DNA of 64,000 bases from Euglena gracilis (lineage: Eukaryota; Euglenida; Euglenophyceae; Euglenales). Both the position numbers and the translations under genes were made by a program. Every line of letters starts with the position of its first letter. Position 1 is the stretch's first letter. The stretch spans positions 58,039,155 through 58,103,154 of the forward strand of contig CP154956.1 in the NCBI GenBank assembly GCA_039621445.1, read 5' to 3'. Under the pieces are notes generated by a model. The model was given only the letters and a program-made list of their open reading frames with translations, ran no database searches and was not told the DNA's origin. Shown in pieces: positions 1 through 11,807 of this stretch.

Positions 1-508
1 AGAAAACACTGGAAAAAAATTAGGCCCAGCCTTTGGCCGGGCAAAAACCTGACCCATGGCGCACCACCCCTGGGGAGGTCCAGAGGCCCCAACCCACCCT
101 CCCACTCTCGAAAACCCCGGGGGGAGTCACACAGGTGCTAAATGAATCTACGCTCATGGGCCTTCAGGCCACCAACCTTGAACAACACCGGCTTGGCGGC
201 AGGCTTGTGACCTGCCCTCAGCATTGTGAAAACCGCTCCCCCAAAGCACCCATTTTGGAGGTCCATTGGAAACACCCTTTCGTCCCTTGTCAAATGGCCC
301 CAAAATTTGTCTCCAGAAAAAGGCAACTGTTTTGCATGAATTTTGTGAAATTGCGAAATATTTTGATGCTCCTTGCATATGCTCTTCTTCCTTCTTCTTT
401 TGTTTGTCAATTGCTGCCGAAAAATTTTGTCCTTGCTATTGAAACCCTTTTGTTTTTCTTCCTGGAGCCAAGTTTAAAGAACAACTGTTAATGAAAATGT
501 TTCTTCAT
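1..508. other. No gene seen; shares a short repeat with 11.7 kb
   Basis: No convincing coding signal. Bases of about 75-160 resemble 11,696-11,790: both have a run of ccccaaccc and cccactctc followed by acacaggYRctRaatgaatct. This is probably part of a dispersed repeat whose ends I cannot define. The remainder is ordinary mixed sequence. Confidence 0.5.
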
Positions 509-708
509 TGGCGCAGGTACACACACACACATCCATCCATACATATGTACAGCATTACATACATGCATATGTGCATACATCCATCCATCCATCCATCCAT
601 CCACACATACATGCATGCATGCATGCATGCATACATCCATCCATCCACACATACATGTATGCATACATGACATCCATCCATCCATCCATCCATCCATCCA
701 TCCACATA
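509..708. repeat. Compound microsatellite (CATC)n/(CATA)n/(CACA)n
   Basis: Runs of CATC, CATA and CATG tetramers with a short CA start. The open frames that cross it in several phases (Met-Asp-Gly-Trp or Ile-His-Pro repeats) are by-products of the repeat and not genes. Confidence 0.95.
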
Positions 709-985
709 TGGCAGGCCAATTTTAGTACCCCCCCCCCCAACCGACATGCATTGTTTGGGGCCCCCGGCGCTGGGGGGTGTGGTACAGTCCCCCCCCCCAA
801 CCCCAGCCCCAACTCCCAGGCTGTCGAAAATGCCCTGCCCCCCTGCCTGCCCCAATAGCACCCCTCCTTAAAAAGCAGCCCAGGGTAGAAGCTCCGGCTG
901 AACTCCCCAAATTGGGCCAATTTTTGTCTCGCCGATCCCACCCGGGGGGGGGGGGTCTTCTGACTTAAAAAGAAGCCTGGACTGT
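709..985. mobile_element. Fragment of a poly-C/G-rich MITE, right end only
   Basis: Several runs of 7-10 C or G and a terminal TTAAAAAGAAGCCTG at 965-979, the reverse complement of the CAGGCTTCTTTTTAA start seen at about 53,318 and 54,269. No matching left end or target duplication was found, so this is called only as a fragment. Confidence 0.4.
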
Positions 986-2640
986 CTGTCAATGCTCTTG
1001 CGAACTCAGCAGCCATCACTCTGTTGGTTGTTGTTATGTGCATAATGCATCACGTATAAAATACGTATACATATTAATATACATAAATTAATATATATAA
1101 CAATAATATATTTCAAAAAAATTATATTATGTATGTGTGTGTGGACCTGTGTCAACACAAGCAGTGAAATCAATCTGAGGCATAAACCTGTACGCCACCA
1201 GACAAGTCATCAAACTGCACTGTTGAGCCCTGAGACAATTAATATGGAGAAAGATGATGACAACAAATTGCGCATCATGGATCGAAGGATGAATGGAAAT
1301 TAATGCCTGGAACATACAGAAGTTTATTTTATCCTAAGTTTGTATTTTTTTGCAGGAACTAAAACCAATTTTAAGAGACCTGAAACTGAAACTTTAGCTT
1401 CGTCAAATTGCCTTGAAATTCCACAGAGCTTACACAAAAAAAATCACCCATCATGGTTGCGGGTTCATCAATCATTCTGCCGGGGCTGAGGTTGCCCGAC
1501 TCTCCTGGGTGGATGCGTGGAACATTATTTGGAGAGGACCCAAGCAAGGTTATCCCTTCAAAGAGGCCAGCAGGCAGAAATACTAGCAGATTTTTGGTTC
1601 CAAAAAACGGAAATATTCCACTAAGCGCCGTCTGTTTCAAAGGGGGGGAGGCAAATAAATGGTGCCAAGCCTCCACCTGCGCAGCCGCAGCCAACTTTGT
1701 CAGCCTCACCAGCTGGTATGATTTGCGTGGATGACCAGGACCCAAAGGACGGCCTCGGAGCTTGGGAGTCCTCCTCCAGAGGGTAGTTTGGCCACCTGAA
1801 AACAAAAAAAAAACAAACAGTATATTCCCAAAAGCACACAAAAAAAATCAAATTAGTCAATGAATGGATTTTTTTTGGCATCTGGAACTCAATATGAGCA
1901 TGCTCTTAAGCTCGTGTTTCTTCGATCCAATTTTTGTTGGATCCTGTTGCATTCATTCCCCTGTGGTTTTTGGCTCATCATCAGATGAAGAATTCACCTT
2001 TTTTGCATCGGACCTTTTCAGCCGGGGTCTTTTTCACCCTTAGAGCCTGAAAAACCAGAATTGTGCTGAGCCTGAAAGCACGGAATTGAAGCCCCCCAAA
2101 AAGAAAAATTGACAAAAATTGACAAAAAAATTGTCAGCTCAAAGAAAAATTTTGGGCACAATGCGAGTTTTCAAAATGAATGCATTTTTCTGATCAGAAT
2201 GCATAAAAACCACCTCGAAAAAAACAACAAATGCAAAAAAAAATGTAAATTCAGGCTGCAAAATATGTTAAATTTTTCAAAAGAAAAGGCAGAAGAGAAA
2301 TGCAAAAGAAAATTAAAAATAAACAGGTGTTTCCACACTGAATTACCGCAAATGAATTTTGACTTCTGAACGTGGAGGGAAAAGCATTGGTCTTGTAGAC
2401 CATCAGACCATCCTGCAGAACATTTGGAAAGAGATGCACACCTTCAAACCCTGGTCTAACTGCACGACCTTTCCTTGCTTTTTGTCCATCTGTACCAAAG
2501 CCGCATGTACCACCCTGTCCTGAAAGAGAACGGAGAAACAATTTCTATTCCACAATCAGCATCGTTGTCAAGCTGTGTTATTTGAACAAGGTCAATAAAA
2601 CAAAACACAATATAACAATATTAAAGCAACAAAACCAAAC
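986..2640. other. No gene or defined element seen
   Basis: Moderately AT-rich unique-looking sequence with short A tracts. Open frames of up to about 150 codons exist on both strands around 1,400-1,850, but they lack start context, splice-bounded ends or recognisable residues, so no gene is called. Confidence 0.4.
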
Positions 2641-2939
2641 CGTTGCTTACACCAGGCTTTAAATTTCAGTAATGACCCCCATAATGGGGTAACATTTCCC
2701 CACATTTTGAGCAGGGCAGGCCTGGTGGGGGGTGATCAGGGTGTTCGACCCCTCACCCACCATGTGCCAGTTCACAAAGAAAAAAAATTGACCTAGAAAA
2801 TGGCGACCCCAGGAAATATGAATATGAATATGAAAATATGGGAATGGGTGGAGGAGGGGGTTTGGACCCCCTAACCACCAGGATGGGGGGTCCAAACCAG
2901 TCCCCACCAAATCCACCACCCACATGGTCCGGGACCATA

Positions 2940-3270
2940 CAATTTTTACTGACCCCCGGGGGGGGGGGGGAGGGGGGTCACTCCACTTTTGAAAAACCAG
3001 TCAGTCACTTTTTTTGGGGAAGCCAGTCAGTCACTCCCCCCCGGGGGGGGGGGGGGGGGTCGGCCACTCAGGAAAACCAGCCACTTTCCAGTCACTTTAG
3101 GCCATTTTAGGCCAAAAAAATTTTCCCGGCGCCTTTGGCGCCGGGGTCACTCAAGCCACTTTTGCCCACCCCTGGCCGACCCCCCGGGGGGGGGGGGGGG
3201 TGGGTGGAGGGGGTCCGGGCCCAAAACCAGTCAGTCACTCTGAAAAAAACCAGTCAGTCACCCCCGGGGG
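2940..3270. mobile_element. MITE-like repeat, CAGTCAGTCACT family, copy 1
   Basis: Repeated CCAGTCAGTCACT motifs alternate with long poly-G runs around a perfect GC hairpin at 3126-3144 (GGCGCC, TTT, GGCGCC core). The same order of motifs recurs at 12,755-13,075 and 52,170-52,705. The shared block ending GTCGGCCACTC supports one family. Precise ends and target duplication were not found. Confidence 0.6.
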
Positions 3271-3406
3271 GACAGTGCTTAAAAAATTGACTGTCCGGGA
3301 CTCCCATGCCGCCTTGGTCTTGAGGCTTTTGTTACATGACTTTTTTGCTTGGTGTTGATTATCATTCCATTGGCGAGCCTGGGACTACGAATTGAGCTCC
3401 CTCCAC

Positions 3407-3808
3407 CAGGGTTCGATATAAGGACAGGTGGGGGGGGTGGTCCGGACCCCCCCGCGGGCCAGGGCGGGGGGGGGGGGGGGGGGGACACCCCCCCCACCTA
3501 AACAGGTGCGCGGTCAGGGTGGCCGAAAAATTTTGACCCCCCAAAACGACCAAAAATGCCATTTTGGGCACTTTTTGGGCAAAAATGTGCCGAAAATGCA
3601 AAAAATTTTCGGCGCAAAGCGCCGGAGGAAAAAATTGACCCTTTTTGGGGGGGGTCCCGGGAACCCCCCCGAGGGTTGGTCCGGAGCCTCCTGGCAGGTG
3701 GGGGGGGGGGGTCCGGCCCCCCCTGCGGGCCAGGGGGGGGGGGGGGGGGGGGTGGGGGGGTACACCCCCCCACCTAAACCATGTACGCCCTCCTTATATC
3801 AAACCCTG
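3407..3808. mobile_element. hAT-like MITE, family A copy 1 (402 bp)
   Basis: The TIR starts CAGGGTTCGATATAAGG on the left and reads CAGGGTTTGATATAAGG from the right. The exact 8-bp duplication CCCTCCAC sits at 3399-3406 and 3809-3816. The interior has poly-G runs and the hairpin CGGCGCAAAGCGCCG at 3610-3624. There is no coding capacity. CAGGG ends plus 8-bp TSD are the hAT superfamily signature, so it is inferred to be a non-autonomous hAT element. It is nearly identical in layout to the copy at 5976-6404. Confidence 0.88.
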
Positions 3809-4003
3809 CCCTCCACCCAACCAGTGCAAGACCCCTCTGAAAAAAAAACATCCATCAAACAAACAGCCACCCATTTCTTCTAACTTTTGCAAGAATGTGT
3901 ATCATACACATTAGATTCAATTATATATAATAACACATAATTAACTGAAAGTTTCGGGTTTTCAAAATAATTCGGGTTGCCTCAAAATTAAAATAAACCC
4001 CAG

Positions 4004-4310
4004 CAGGCTGTTTTTTTACCAGCCCCGGGGGGGGGGAGGGGGTCTGGAGTGCCCTCGAGTGCCTGCCCGGGCAGGCACTACCCCCCCCCCCACGGGGGGT
4101 CGGATTTCAGCCTGTGCCCAGGAACTTTCCTCAATAGGCCATTTTCCTTGAAAATAGGCCTTTTTTGAGCCTTGCGGCGCCTTTGGCGCCAGAGTGCCTG
4201 CTAAGCACTTTTGGCCAAGTGCCCTACCTCCCCCCCAGGGGGGTCGGATTTGGAGTGCCTTGGAGTGCCTGCCCCGGGGTGGGGTCGGAACCCAACTAAA
4301 ATACAGCCTG
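4004..4310. mobile_element. hAT-like MITE, family B copy 1 (307 bp)
   Basis: It begins CAGGCTGTTTTTTTACC and ends AAAATACAGCCTG, with the exact 8-bp duplication AACCCCAG at 3996-4003 and 4311-4318. The interior carries GGCGCCTTTGGCGCC at 4176-4190 and the repeated phrase gagtgcctgcc. Sister copies are at 47116-47417 and 61364-61666. The right TSD overlaps the CAGGCTTTTGC start of another element, so this copy probably inserted into that element's terminus. Confidence 0.88.
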
Positions 4311-4315
4311 AACCC

Positions 4316-4740
4316 CAGGCTTTTGCTTAAAGACCCGGGGGGGAGGTCCATGCCAGCCTGGTCCTGGCTAGCCATTTTGCTAGACACTGGAAAAAAAATC
4401 CACAGGCACTACGCGCCGAGGGGGAATTGGGTTTTACTGCATTTTTTGGCTGATTTTGTTCAAAAAAAAAGGGAAAAAATGGTTAAAATGGGCATTTGGG
4501 GGTTGGAAAACTGGCGCTTCGCCCCGGGATCCGTACCCACCCACCCCCCCAGTGTGGGGGGGGGGGGGGCTCAGGAGAACCCACTTTTGGGTGTCAATTT
4601 TGGGGTCCAAGATTTTTTGGCGCTTTGCACTGAAAATAGGGGGAAATCCCGCCTCTGGCGGGGTACCCATTCGGCCCGACCCCCACCCACTCGGCCGGGA
4701 CCCACCCACCCACCCACTCCCCCCCCCCAGGTCACGAAAC
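4316..4740. mobile_element. Left end of a CAGGCTTTTGCTTAA element plus module D
   Basis: It starts CAGGCTTTTGCTTAAAGACC, like 10,467, 54,891 and 63,556. The second part (about 4,565-4,740) matches 9,478-9,650 and 13,318-13,437 in order: CACTTTTGGG, TCAATTTTGGGG, a GC-rich patch, then CTCGGCCC or TCGGCCC. No right terminus or target duplication was found, so limits are approximate. Confidence 0.5.
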
Positions 4741-5755
4741 TTAAAAAAAAAATATCTGGCTTTGGTGTCCACCAGGAGGCTTCTAGCAACCAAACAAAAA
4801 GAATAAGAATTCTCAAAAAATTATGCTGACGAGGCGTCGGTTTTTTTCTGAATCCGAATCCATTCATTGCCAACCCAGACAAAAGCAGAAACGCAAAGCA
4901 TGAAATTCAGGACATTCGTTTTTTTCCCATGAGAAAAGTATTCATGACAAAAGGAAACAAATATTTTCTGGAATATTTGTGAAAGAAATTGTCAATTATC
5001 ATAGACCATATGCACCTGCAGCATAACCACGCCCCTTTCGCTTCTTGCGGTGTCAGGAGCATGCCATTGCTTAGCTCCCCCCTGTGGGTTACAACAAAGT
5101 CACGGGATTGGGCATCCTCTCCATCAAGGAGAAATTGTGCCGCCAGTCATAGTGACTAAACCAGTCATCACCACCAGGGGGGAGGGGACAAGCAATGGGA
5201 CAACCGGGAACCAGGGGCTGCCCGCAAGTTGTTGAAAGTGAAGATCTCTGTGAAAGACACAATGAGATGCAAACAGTTGCCACCAACAACCAACAAGAAG
5301 CAGCGGGATGGCGATCATTTGTGGAGTGGCAGAAAACCAATGCTTTTTTGCACACAGTTACGGACAAGCTGGTCACAGCGCAATTCATCATTGGCCGGCA
5401 ATAAACCAATGAGCAAACCCATGTGACTTCAGCAACAGGTTCTCACCCTGGACGGAACCCTATGCAAGGTGTAAAATAAACATTCCTGTTGCAGATATCT
5501 AGAAATAATAATATTTCAAAACTGACTTCCCGCAAAGATTAGCATACCATGCAAATCCTGTTCTGCATTACCAGAGGACTCCTGAGGAAAAGAACGGGGG
5601 AAAACAGCAAACCCAATGGACATTATGACATCCGGGCAAGGGTTGTGGATTCAAGATTGGATTGGTGTCAGAGGGTTTTTGTTCAAAGAACTCGGGGGGA
5701 GGGGGTGTGGGAAATATTCTTCTTCTTATTTTTTTTTCATTTTACCATTGTAATT
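4741..5755. other. No gene called; one ambiguous open frame
   Basis: Around 5,195-5,404 a plus-strand frame of about 69 codons reads like protein (it includes WRSFVEWQKTNAFLHTV), while the minus strand is open over the same bases. No splice sites or homology allow a choice. It may be a decayed mobile-element gene. Confidence 0.3.
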
Positions 5756-5866
5756 ATTATTCTGATCCTTATTCTTATTCTTATTGTTCTTATCCTTATT
5801 CTTATCCTTATTCTTGTTGCTATTATTCTTATCATCACCACCACCACTACCACCATCATCATCCTT
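5756..5866. repeat. (TTATYC)n then (CAC/CAT)n microsatellite
   Basis: TTATTC/TTATCC hexamers followed by CAC and CAT triplets. All frames through it are low complexity. Confidence 0.9.
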
Positions 5867-5975
5867 AGACAGCGCTAATTGCCCAACCAATACTTGTGTC
5901 TTTGACATTTTTGGAGTGTTTCCGTACACACCTAAAAAGGCTTTAAATGTCAGATTCAGAGGAATGAGTACCCCC

Positions 5976-6404
5976 CAGGGTTCGATATAAGGAGAGGAGG
6001 GGGGGGGTCCGGACCCCCCCCCCTGCGGGCCAGGGGGGGGGGGGTGCGGGGGGGCACCCCCCCCACCTAAACAGTGGCGCGGTCAGGGTGACCGATTTAC
6101 GGCCCGGCGCGAAGCGCCGGGCCGAAAAATTTTGACCCCCCAAAACGACCAAAAGTGCCATTTTGGGCACTTTTTGGGCAAAATTTGGCCAAAAATGCAA
6201 AAAATTTTCGGCGCAAAGCGCCGGAGGAAAAAATTGACCCTTTTTGGGGGGGGGTCCCGGGTACCCCCCGAGGGTCGGTCCGGACCCCCCTTGCAGGTGG
6301 GGGGGGTGGTCCGGACCCCCCCCTGCGGGCCAGGAGGGGGGGGGGTGGGGGGGGGACACCCCCCCCCACCTAAACCATGTACGCCCTCCTTATATCGAAC
6401 CCTG
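5976..6404. mobile_element. hAT-like MITE, family A copy 2 (429 bp)
   Basis: It begins CAGGGTTCGATATAAGG and ends CCTTATATCGAACCCTG, flanked by the exact 8-bp duplication GTACCCCC at 5968-5975 and 6405-6412. The interior has two GC hairpins (GGCGCGAAGCGCC near 6,107 and CGGCGCAAAGCGCCG near 6,210) and long poly-G tracts. The TIRs are better preserved than in copy 1, suggesting a younger insertion. No protein is encoded. Confidence 0.9.
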
Positions 6405-8027
6405 GTACCCCCCCCAAGCCCTAAGGTGACGATCTAGACGATCCGAACGGGGGGTGTTCATTGGGCTTGGGGTACGGTTTCTGTGTAGATAAGGTTTATG
6501 GTGACAATATAGACGGTCCGAACACCCCCTGTTCATTGGGCAAGGGGGTTCATTGGGCATGGGGGGGGGGAGGCAACAAAATTTTCCGGGCTTTGTTTGC
6601 GCGCTCATTCACCTGAACGATTTCCAATTGTTTGTAAATTGTGTAATTTGTAATTAGAACTACTCGAAACGTGTTAAAAAAGACTGAATTTGTGGTCTGT
6701 GTCTCTGTGGTTTCTGTTATGCACGGTATGCGAAATGAATTTATATCACATGCGTGTGTCGCAGAATTGTGTTTTTTTTGTATGAGACAACAGAATAAAC
6801 TGTTTAGGCGGATAATCGCGTAGACTGTGTGCGGATTACTTTTTGCCCAGGTCTGGGTTGGTGCAGTTGGATCCATTTTGTGGCTGTTGTCCAGGTTGAG
6901 TGTAACACAACTGACCCCCAGGCATTATTTTTTGAGACAAACTTTTTTCTCAGCATTTTCACCAAACCTGCATTTTCAAATTTTTTGAAGGGGTTTTCAG
7001 GGGGTTTTTTCAAACCACTGTTTTCCAAGTTGGTCCGAGAGCAGTTTGGGCATTGAACCAACTTGTTTGATTCTTGGGTGTGGACCAAAAATTAAAAGAA
7101 AAGGTAAAAAAAACCTGGAAAATCACACTTGTGTGAGTTTTGGTTGGATAAACAATGTTCCAAGATGCCGGAAATATTTTTTCCTGGAGTTGGACTGTGT
7201 TTGCTGAGATTTTTTTGGCTTCGTTTTTGCTCATTCAGAGAAAATTCTGCCTGCCTTAAAATCTTTAACGCATTTTAGGCTTTTTGAAACCTTTTGAGGC
7301 ATTTTGGCAAGCAAATTGTCTGGCCTTTTGATAAAGGCCTCAAATCTATATTTTAAGGCACTCCACAAAAACAATGCCTGAATTCCAAAGAGTTTTGAAT
7401 TTCAAAAGCTTTGTGGGCCCGCAGGGAGATGGCCGAAAAAGCTTCGACCAACATAATTTTGCCCCATTTGCAACTGAAAACACGGCATGCCGCCTACAAA
7501 CAGCAGAACCATTTAAAGTTGTAGGAGGGAATCTGCCTGCTTTTTTTGGTATGGTCTATGATTTTTTGGTATGGCGAGTTGGTGTACGTGGGAGTCCGTC
7601 TGGAATGAAGTGGAGCCGATGGTGCTGCCCTGGGGAAGGTTGCCTGCCCCCCTCCCTCACCTTAGCCCAGACAAGCATTGGCCAGACGGAGAGGGCCAGA
7701 TGTAAAGGGGGACCAAAAAAAACCTGATAAATAAAATTGTGAGGGATCAGGATCATTAGCATCAGACAAAACAGACCTTGGAGCCGATCACAGGCAGCAA
7801 AGTAAAAGCCTCTTGCTTCTTCTGAAGGAGCAGGGAAAAAAAAGAAAACGGAACAAAAAACCTCGCATATTCGTTCAGAACGGCCACATATGCATAGGGT
7901 TGCATCTCCAACACGGGGTGATTTGCAGCTGTCAACTGAAAGAAACCACCCCCCAAAATATTGAGAAAAAATCAAAAGCAAAACGGGGGGTTTTGAGGGT
8001 TATGTATTCAGTCAGGATTTTTCATGC
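6405..8027. other. No gene or defined element seen
   Basis: The first 170 bases contain two copies of a gacNatNtagacgRtccgaac phrase followed by tgttcattggg; a related phrase is at about 52,730-52,765. The rest is mixed sequence with unsupported open frames. Confidence 0.4.
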
Positions 8028-8035
8028 CCTCCCCC

Positions 8036-8549
8036 CAGGGATGGATGGGAAGCCTTGAGGGGGGGGGGGTCGGACCCCCCCCCCCGACACGGAGGGGGGG
8101 GGTGGGTCGGACCCCCCCCCCTCCTCGAAACTGGGGGGGGGGCGAAAATTTTTCGATTTCATGGACGGGCAAAGGGCCGGAAATCGGGTCGAAATCGGTC
8201 AAAAATCCCTGAGTTTTCTTTGAAAATCGATCCAAAAATGCTCATTTTTTGAATTTTTCTGAACATTTTTTGGGGGGAAAAACACCAACACATCAAAAAA
8301 TGGGCAATATGTCCAAAAGTCAGCAAAAAGGGTGCTTTTGCTCATTTTCCGGCGCACAGCGCCGGAAGAAAAATTTCTGCTATTTTTGGCACCTGTCAAG
8401 GAGAGGGACGGGGGGTCCGGACCCCCCGTCCCAAAATCTAGGGGGGGGGGTGGTCCAGACCCCCCCCTACCACCTCACCCCCCCAGGGGGGGAGGTGGTC
8501 GGGACCCCCCCTACCACCTACCTCAATACCGAAGGGCTTCCCATCCCTG
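8036..8549. mobile_element. hAT-like MITE, family C copy 1 (514 bp)
   Basis: The left end CAGGGATGGATGGGAAGCC matches the right end read inward (CAGGGATGGGAAGCC). The 8-bp duplication CCTCCCCC lies at 8028-8035 and 8550-8557, although its C-rich nature makes chance more likely than elsewhere. The interior has the hairpin CGGCGCACAGCGCCG at 8350-8364. A second, one-ended copy lies at about 9,945-10,352. Confidence 0.8.
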
Positions 8550-8581
8550 CCTCCCCCCCAAGGATTAATGGTGTGGCTTCA

Positions 8582-8613
8582 AACACACACACACGCGCGC
8601 GCGCGCGCGCGCG

Positions 8614-8668
<55 letters not shown>
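8582..8668. repeat. (AC)n(GC)n(AC)n microsatellite
   Basis: Alternating purine-pyrimidine tract: AC repeats, then about 16 GC dinucleotides, then AC repeats. Such a tract can adopt Z-DNA. Confidence 0.95.
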
Positions 8669-8672
<4 letters not shown>

Positions 8673-9196
8673 AAATTTCAGGATTCAGCATTCAAACTGA
8701 ATCAGCCCCAATTTTAGATTGGAGATGCACATCTCACCTGTGTTCCAAACTATTGTTCATCCGTCCCAATTGATACAAAATGAATCAGCTGAATGAATAC
8801 ACCCTCAGAGGGAGAAGGTGCACCCTTCATAGAGAGTGGGAGGGGGGGACACTTGTGGGATACACCAAGGGGCAATAGCGTCAGCTGAATGGTGATACAT
8901 TCTACTTCATGAAAAAGATTTTTTTTAGAAATACCACGTTGGCCAAAACGCTTTTGTTGGTCTGAAACCATGTTGGGCGAAGACTTAAGACATTTTGGGT
9001 CTCAAAATTGGCCTGCACATGGTCCTGGCTGCACCGCCCAAAACAGCCTGACCAAAAACCTGAACCTTGATCCCAGCCCTGATCCGTGGTAGTCAGGGGG
9101 TTCTTGAGCCAGAGTTGGCTAACCAGCACCATTCTGGCTGGCCAAAAAAAGCGCCCTATTTCCTTCCAAAGGATGGAAACCCCTCACCCCCCGTGA

Positions 9197-9373
9197 ATGA
9201 TGTCAACAACAAAGGCACACCGGTGCACTGAATTTGTGAATGAAAGCAAAGGCAGCACCAACGAAGATGAAGATTCCACCGAGGAGAGTTGTTGCCTGAA
9301 AAGGACAATACTGAGAGTGGCAGACTCTGACGTTAATCTTTGTTTGCTGTTGGAGAACAAAATATTATCTTTC
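9197..9373 (+). CDS. Candidate acidic exon, unrecognised
   Basis: Starting at ATG-ATG, the plus frame stays open with an acidic, serine/threonine-rich stretch (NESKGSTNEDEDSTEES) followed by a hydrophobic CLLLENKILSF segment. It sits in unique sequence between repeats. It runs on into a module D repeat, so the real exon, if any, must end near 9,375. No splice donor was confirmed. This could also be chance. Confidence 0.22.
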
Positions 9374-9477
9374 CAGGACAGGGGACACCCCTTGTGGGGG
9401 CAGGAATTTCATAAAGACAGGGGGGGTCCGGTCCCCACCCTCCCACCCCGGGGGCACCCCACCCTGAAGGAGGGGGG

Positions 9478-9650
9478 TTCTGGGATCCACTTTTTGGGGG
9501 TGTCAATTTTGGGGTTCCAGATTTTTTTGGGCGCTGCGCACCAAAAACAGAGGAAATCCCCCCTGCCAGATGGGGTTCCACTCGGCCCAACCCCCACACC
9601 ACCAGGGGACGACCTGACGGACCTGCCCCCCTTCCCCTCCCGGGGGTAAA
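9478..9650. repeat. Module D repeat, copy 2
   Basis: Ordered blocks shared with 4,565-4,740 and 13,318-13,437: TTTTTGGGGGTGTCAATTTT, then GGGCGCTGCGCACC, then CTCGGCCCAACCCCCAC. This is a dispersed piece of a poly-G-rich MITE with no end defined. Confidence 0.55.
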
Positions 9651-9944
9651 ACGTTCAAAAAATGGGTCAAACAATTCAGCACCATGGAAAATTTCGCTGT
9701 GGTAACTCCTCATACTGACCTCACTCTTGGGGGAGGGGGTGTAAAATGGAACCCCCACAATACTCCCCCCACTGTCACCCCCCCCTCACACCCTTTTTAA
9801 GGCTCCGCCGGGGGTGGATTTTGGAAATCCCCCCAAAAATGGCCGAGAATGGGGTGATTTTTGGACAATTTGACAATTTTGAGAAACATCGCCTCCGATA
9901 TTTTTCATCATCATGGTTAAATTTGTCATTTTTTTGTATAGCTA

Positions 9945-10352
9945 CCCCCCCCCCTCGGACCCCCCCTCCTTCTTCAAAACTGACATGGGTCCGGAAATTT
10001 TCCAGTTTCGTGGACAGACAAAGGGCTGGAAATGGGCCAAATCTGTTCAAAAATCCCTGATATTTCTTTGAAAATACATCAAAAAAATGCTCATTTTGAA
10101 ATTTTTTGAACATTTTCTGTGTGGAAAACACCAACACACGCACACATCAAAAAATGGGCAATGTGCTCAAAAATGAGGGAAACAAACATTTTCCAATCAT
10201 TTTCTGGCACACAGCGCCAGAAGATGAATTTTTGTAATTCTTGGTGGGTCCAGACCCCCCTCCCAAAGTCCGGGGGGGGGGGGGTGCTGGACCGCCCCAA
10301 ACCTTGCCCCTGCCACCTACCTCAAAACTGAAGGGCTTCCCATTTATCCCTG
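9945..10352. mobile_element. hAT-like MITE, family C copy 2, left end lost
   Basis: Colinear with the 8-kb copy: ggacagacaaagggctggaa, cRaaaatccctga, ggaaaacaccaacacac, then the imperfect hairpin GGCACACAGCGCC. The right terminus reads CAGGGATAAATGGGAAGCCC on the minus strand. No left TIR was found, so it is truncated or rearranged. Confidence 0.65.
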
Positions 10353-11807
10353 GGGTCTGGCCATCTAAAAATTCTGTCGCCTCGAAAAAAATGTGCAAAA
10401 ATGCGTAAAAATGCACAAAAAATCTGAACCCTTGGAAAAAATGCCCAATCATGTGCAAAACCTGAGACAAACAGGCTTTTGATTGAGAACCCCAGGGGGG
10501 GGGGTCCACTGAATCGCCATCTTGATAGACACCGGAAAAAAATGGACACTCCCTCCCCCCCGGGGGGGGGGGGGGGTCCGGGGGGACCCCCAACTGAAAA
10601 AAAAACTTTCCTCCAGCGCTGGAAATGAGGTTTGAGTGCGTTATTGGCTGATTTTGTTCCCAAAGAAAAGAGTCATGGCACAAAATGGAGCCCCCATCCC
10701 ATGCCTGCCCCCTGGCTTCAGACAAAAATTTTTTTGATTTTTTTCGATTTTTTTTTGATCCAAAATGACCAAAAACGGCTGAACCAAAAGAGGCCAAAAC
10801 TGTACAAAATGGCCAAAATTGGCCGCAAAATGACCGTAACTTGGGCTAGGCGGAGTTGCGGGGAAATCAAAATACTGTTGGATAAAGCATTAAGATTAAG
10901 GGCTTCAATTTGGGTCTCCGGACATTTCCTTTGGTTCCCCACCATTTTTGAGAAATTTTTGGAAATTTTGATTTTTGACCCCCCCCAAGAAGGGCCGAAA
11001 ACAGCTAAGTCACAAGACTACTGCGCTGTTTTGGGCCGTAAAGCGGCCATACTGCTTACAACATACTTCGGCCAGGCAGGGAGTTGCGGGGAAATCAAAA
11101 CACTTTTAGATAGGGCATTGCAAGGGATTCAATTTTGGTTTCCAGACATTTCCTTTGATTTTGTTTCATTTTTGAGATATTCTGAAAACATCGATTTTTT
11201 GACCCCGAAAACAGCCCAAAATGACCCAGAAAGGAGTGCCCCCCCCCCGTCACAAGAAAGTGCATCATGGATCCCCCTTTTCAGCCAACCTCTTCAACAA
11301 CATCCCCCATACCCCCCAACCCCCCCAACCCCAGGTATGGGGGCCAGGGGTTTTTTTAAGGCAGGGATCCCGGGGACAACTGGGCCAGAAGCGAAGTTTG
11401 CACCGGCCATAAACAGACTAAACAGACAAGAAGCCTTAGTGCAAATAAGGGGAGGGGGTCCCGGGGGACCCACTCACTTTCCCCCGAAAATGGCCCAATA
11501 ATCGCGGAAAATGCTAAAAACAGCACTTTTTCAAGAATTTTCGGCGCCAAAAAATATACCCCCCCCCCCTTTCTGGGGGAGCCCCTCCCATGGGGGGGGG
11601 GGGGAGGCTCGGCCAAACCCACCCCACCCACTCAAAAGCCAAAACGCACCCAAAATCAGTCAAGAACCTTCAAAAAAGTTCCGGCCTGGCCCGGAGGAGG
11701 GGAAGGTTCAGTGGCCCCAACCCCCCCACCCACTCTCAAAAGCCCACCCCCTCCCAGGGGTGGGGCCACACAGGCACTGAATGAATCTAAGGTTTGGACC
11801 ATGCATC
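10353..11807. repeat. Unique-looking sequence with an 80-bp direct repeat; no gene called
   Basis: Blocks 10852-10933 and 11080-11157 are diverged direct repeats, both running from GGAGTTGCGGGGAAATCAAA to GACATTTCCTTTG, 230 bp apart. A plus-strand frame is open from 10,632 to 11,501, but its composition follows the repeat (Phe/Lys-rich, then Pro-rich), so it is not called a gene. Confidence 0.5.

Noticed and set aside
509-1043. Long open frames rich in Met-Asp-Gly-Trp or His-Pro
   Set aside because: They arise from CATC/CATA tetramers being open in several frames on both strands.
3362-3883. Gly/Pro-rich proteins across poly-G tracts
   Set aside because: Poly-G and poly-C runs code for Gly and Pro in every frame; the interval is a MITE with TIRs and TSD.
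10632-11501. 289-codon plus-strand frame
   Set aside because: Phe/Lys-rich then Pro-rich, follows a diverged direct repeat and poly-C patches; no conserved residues seen.
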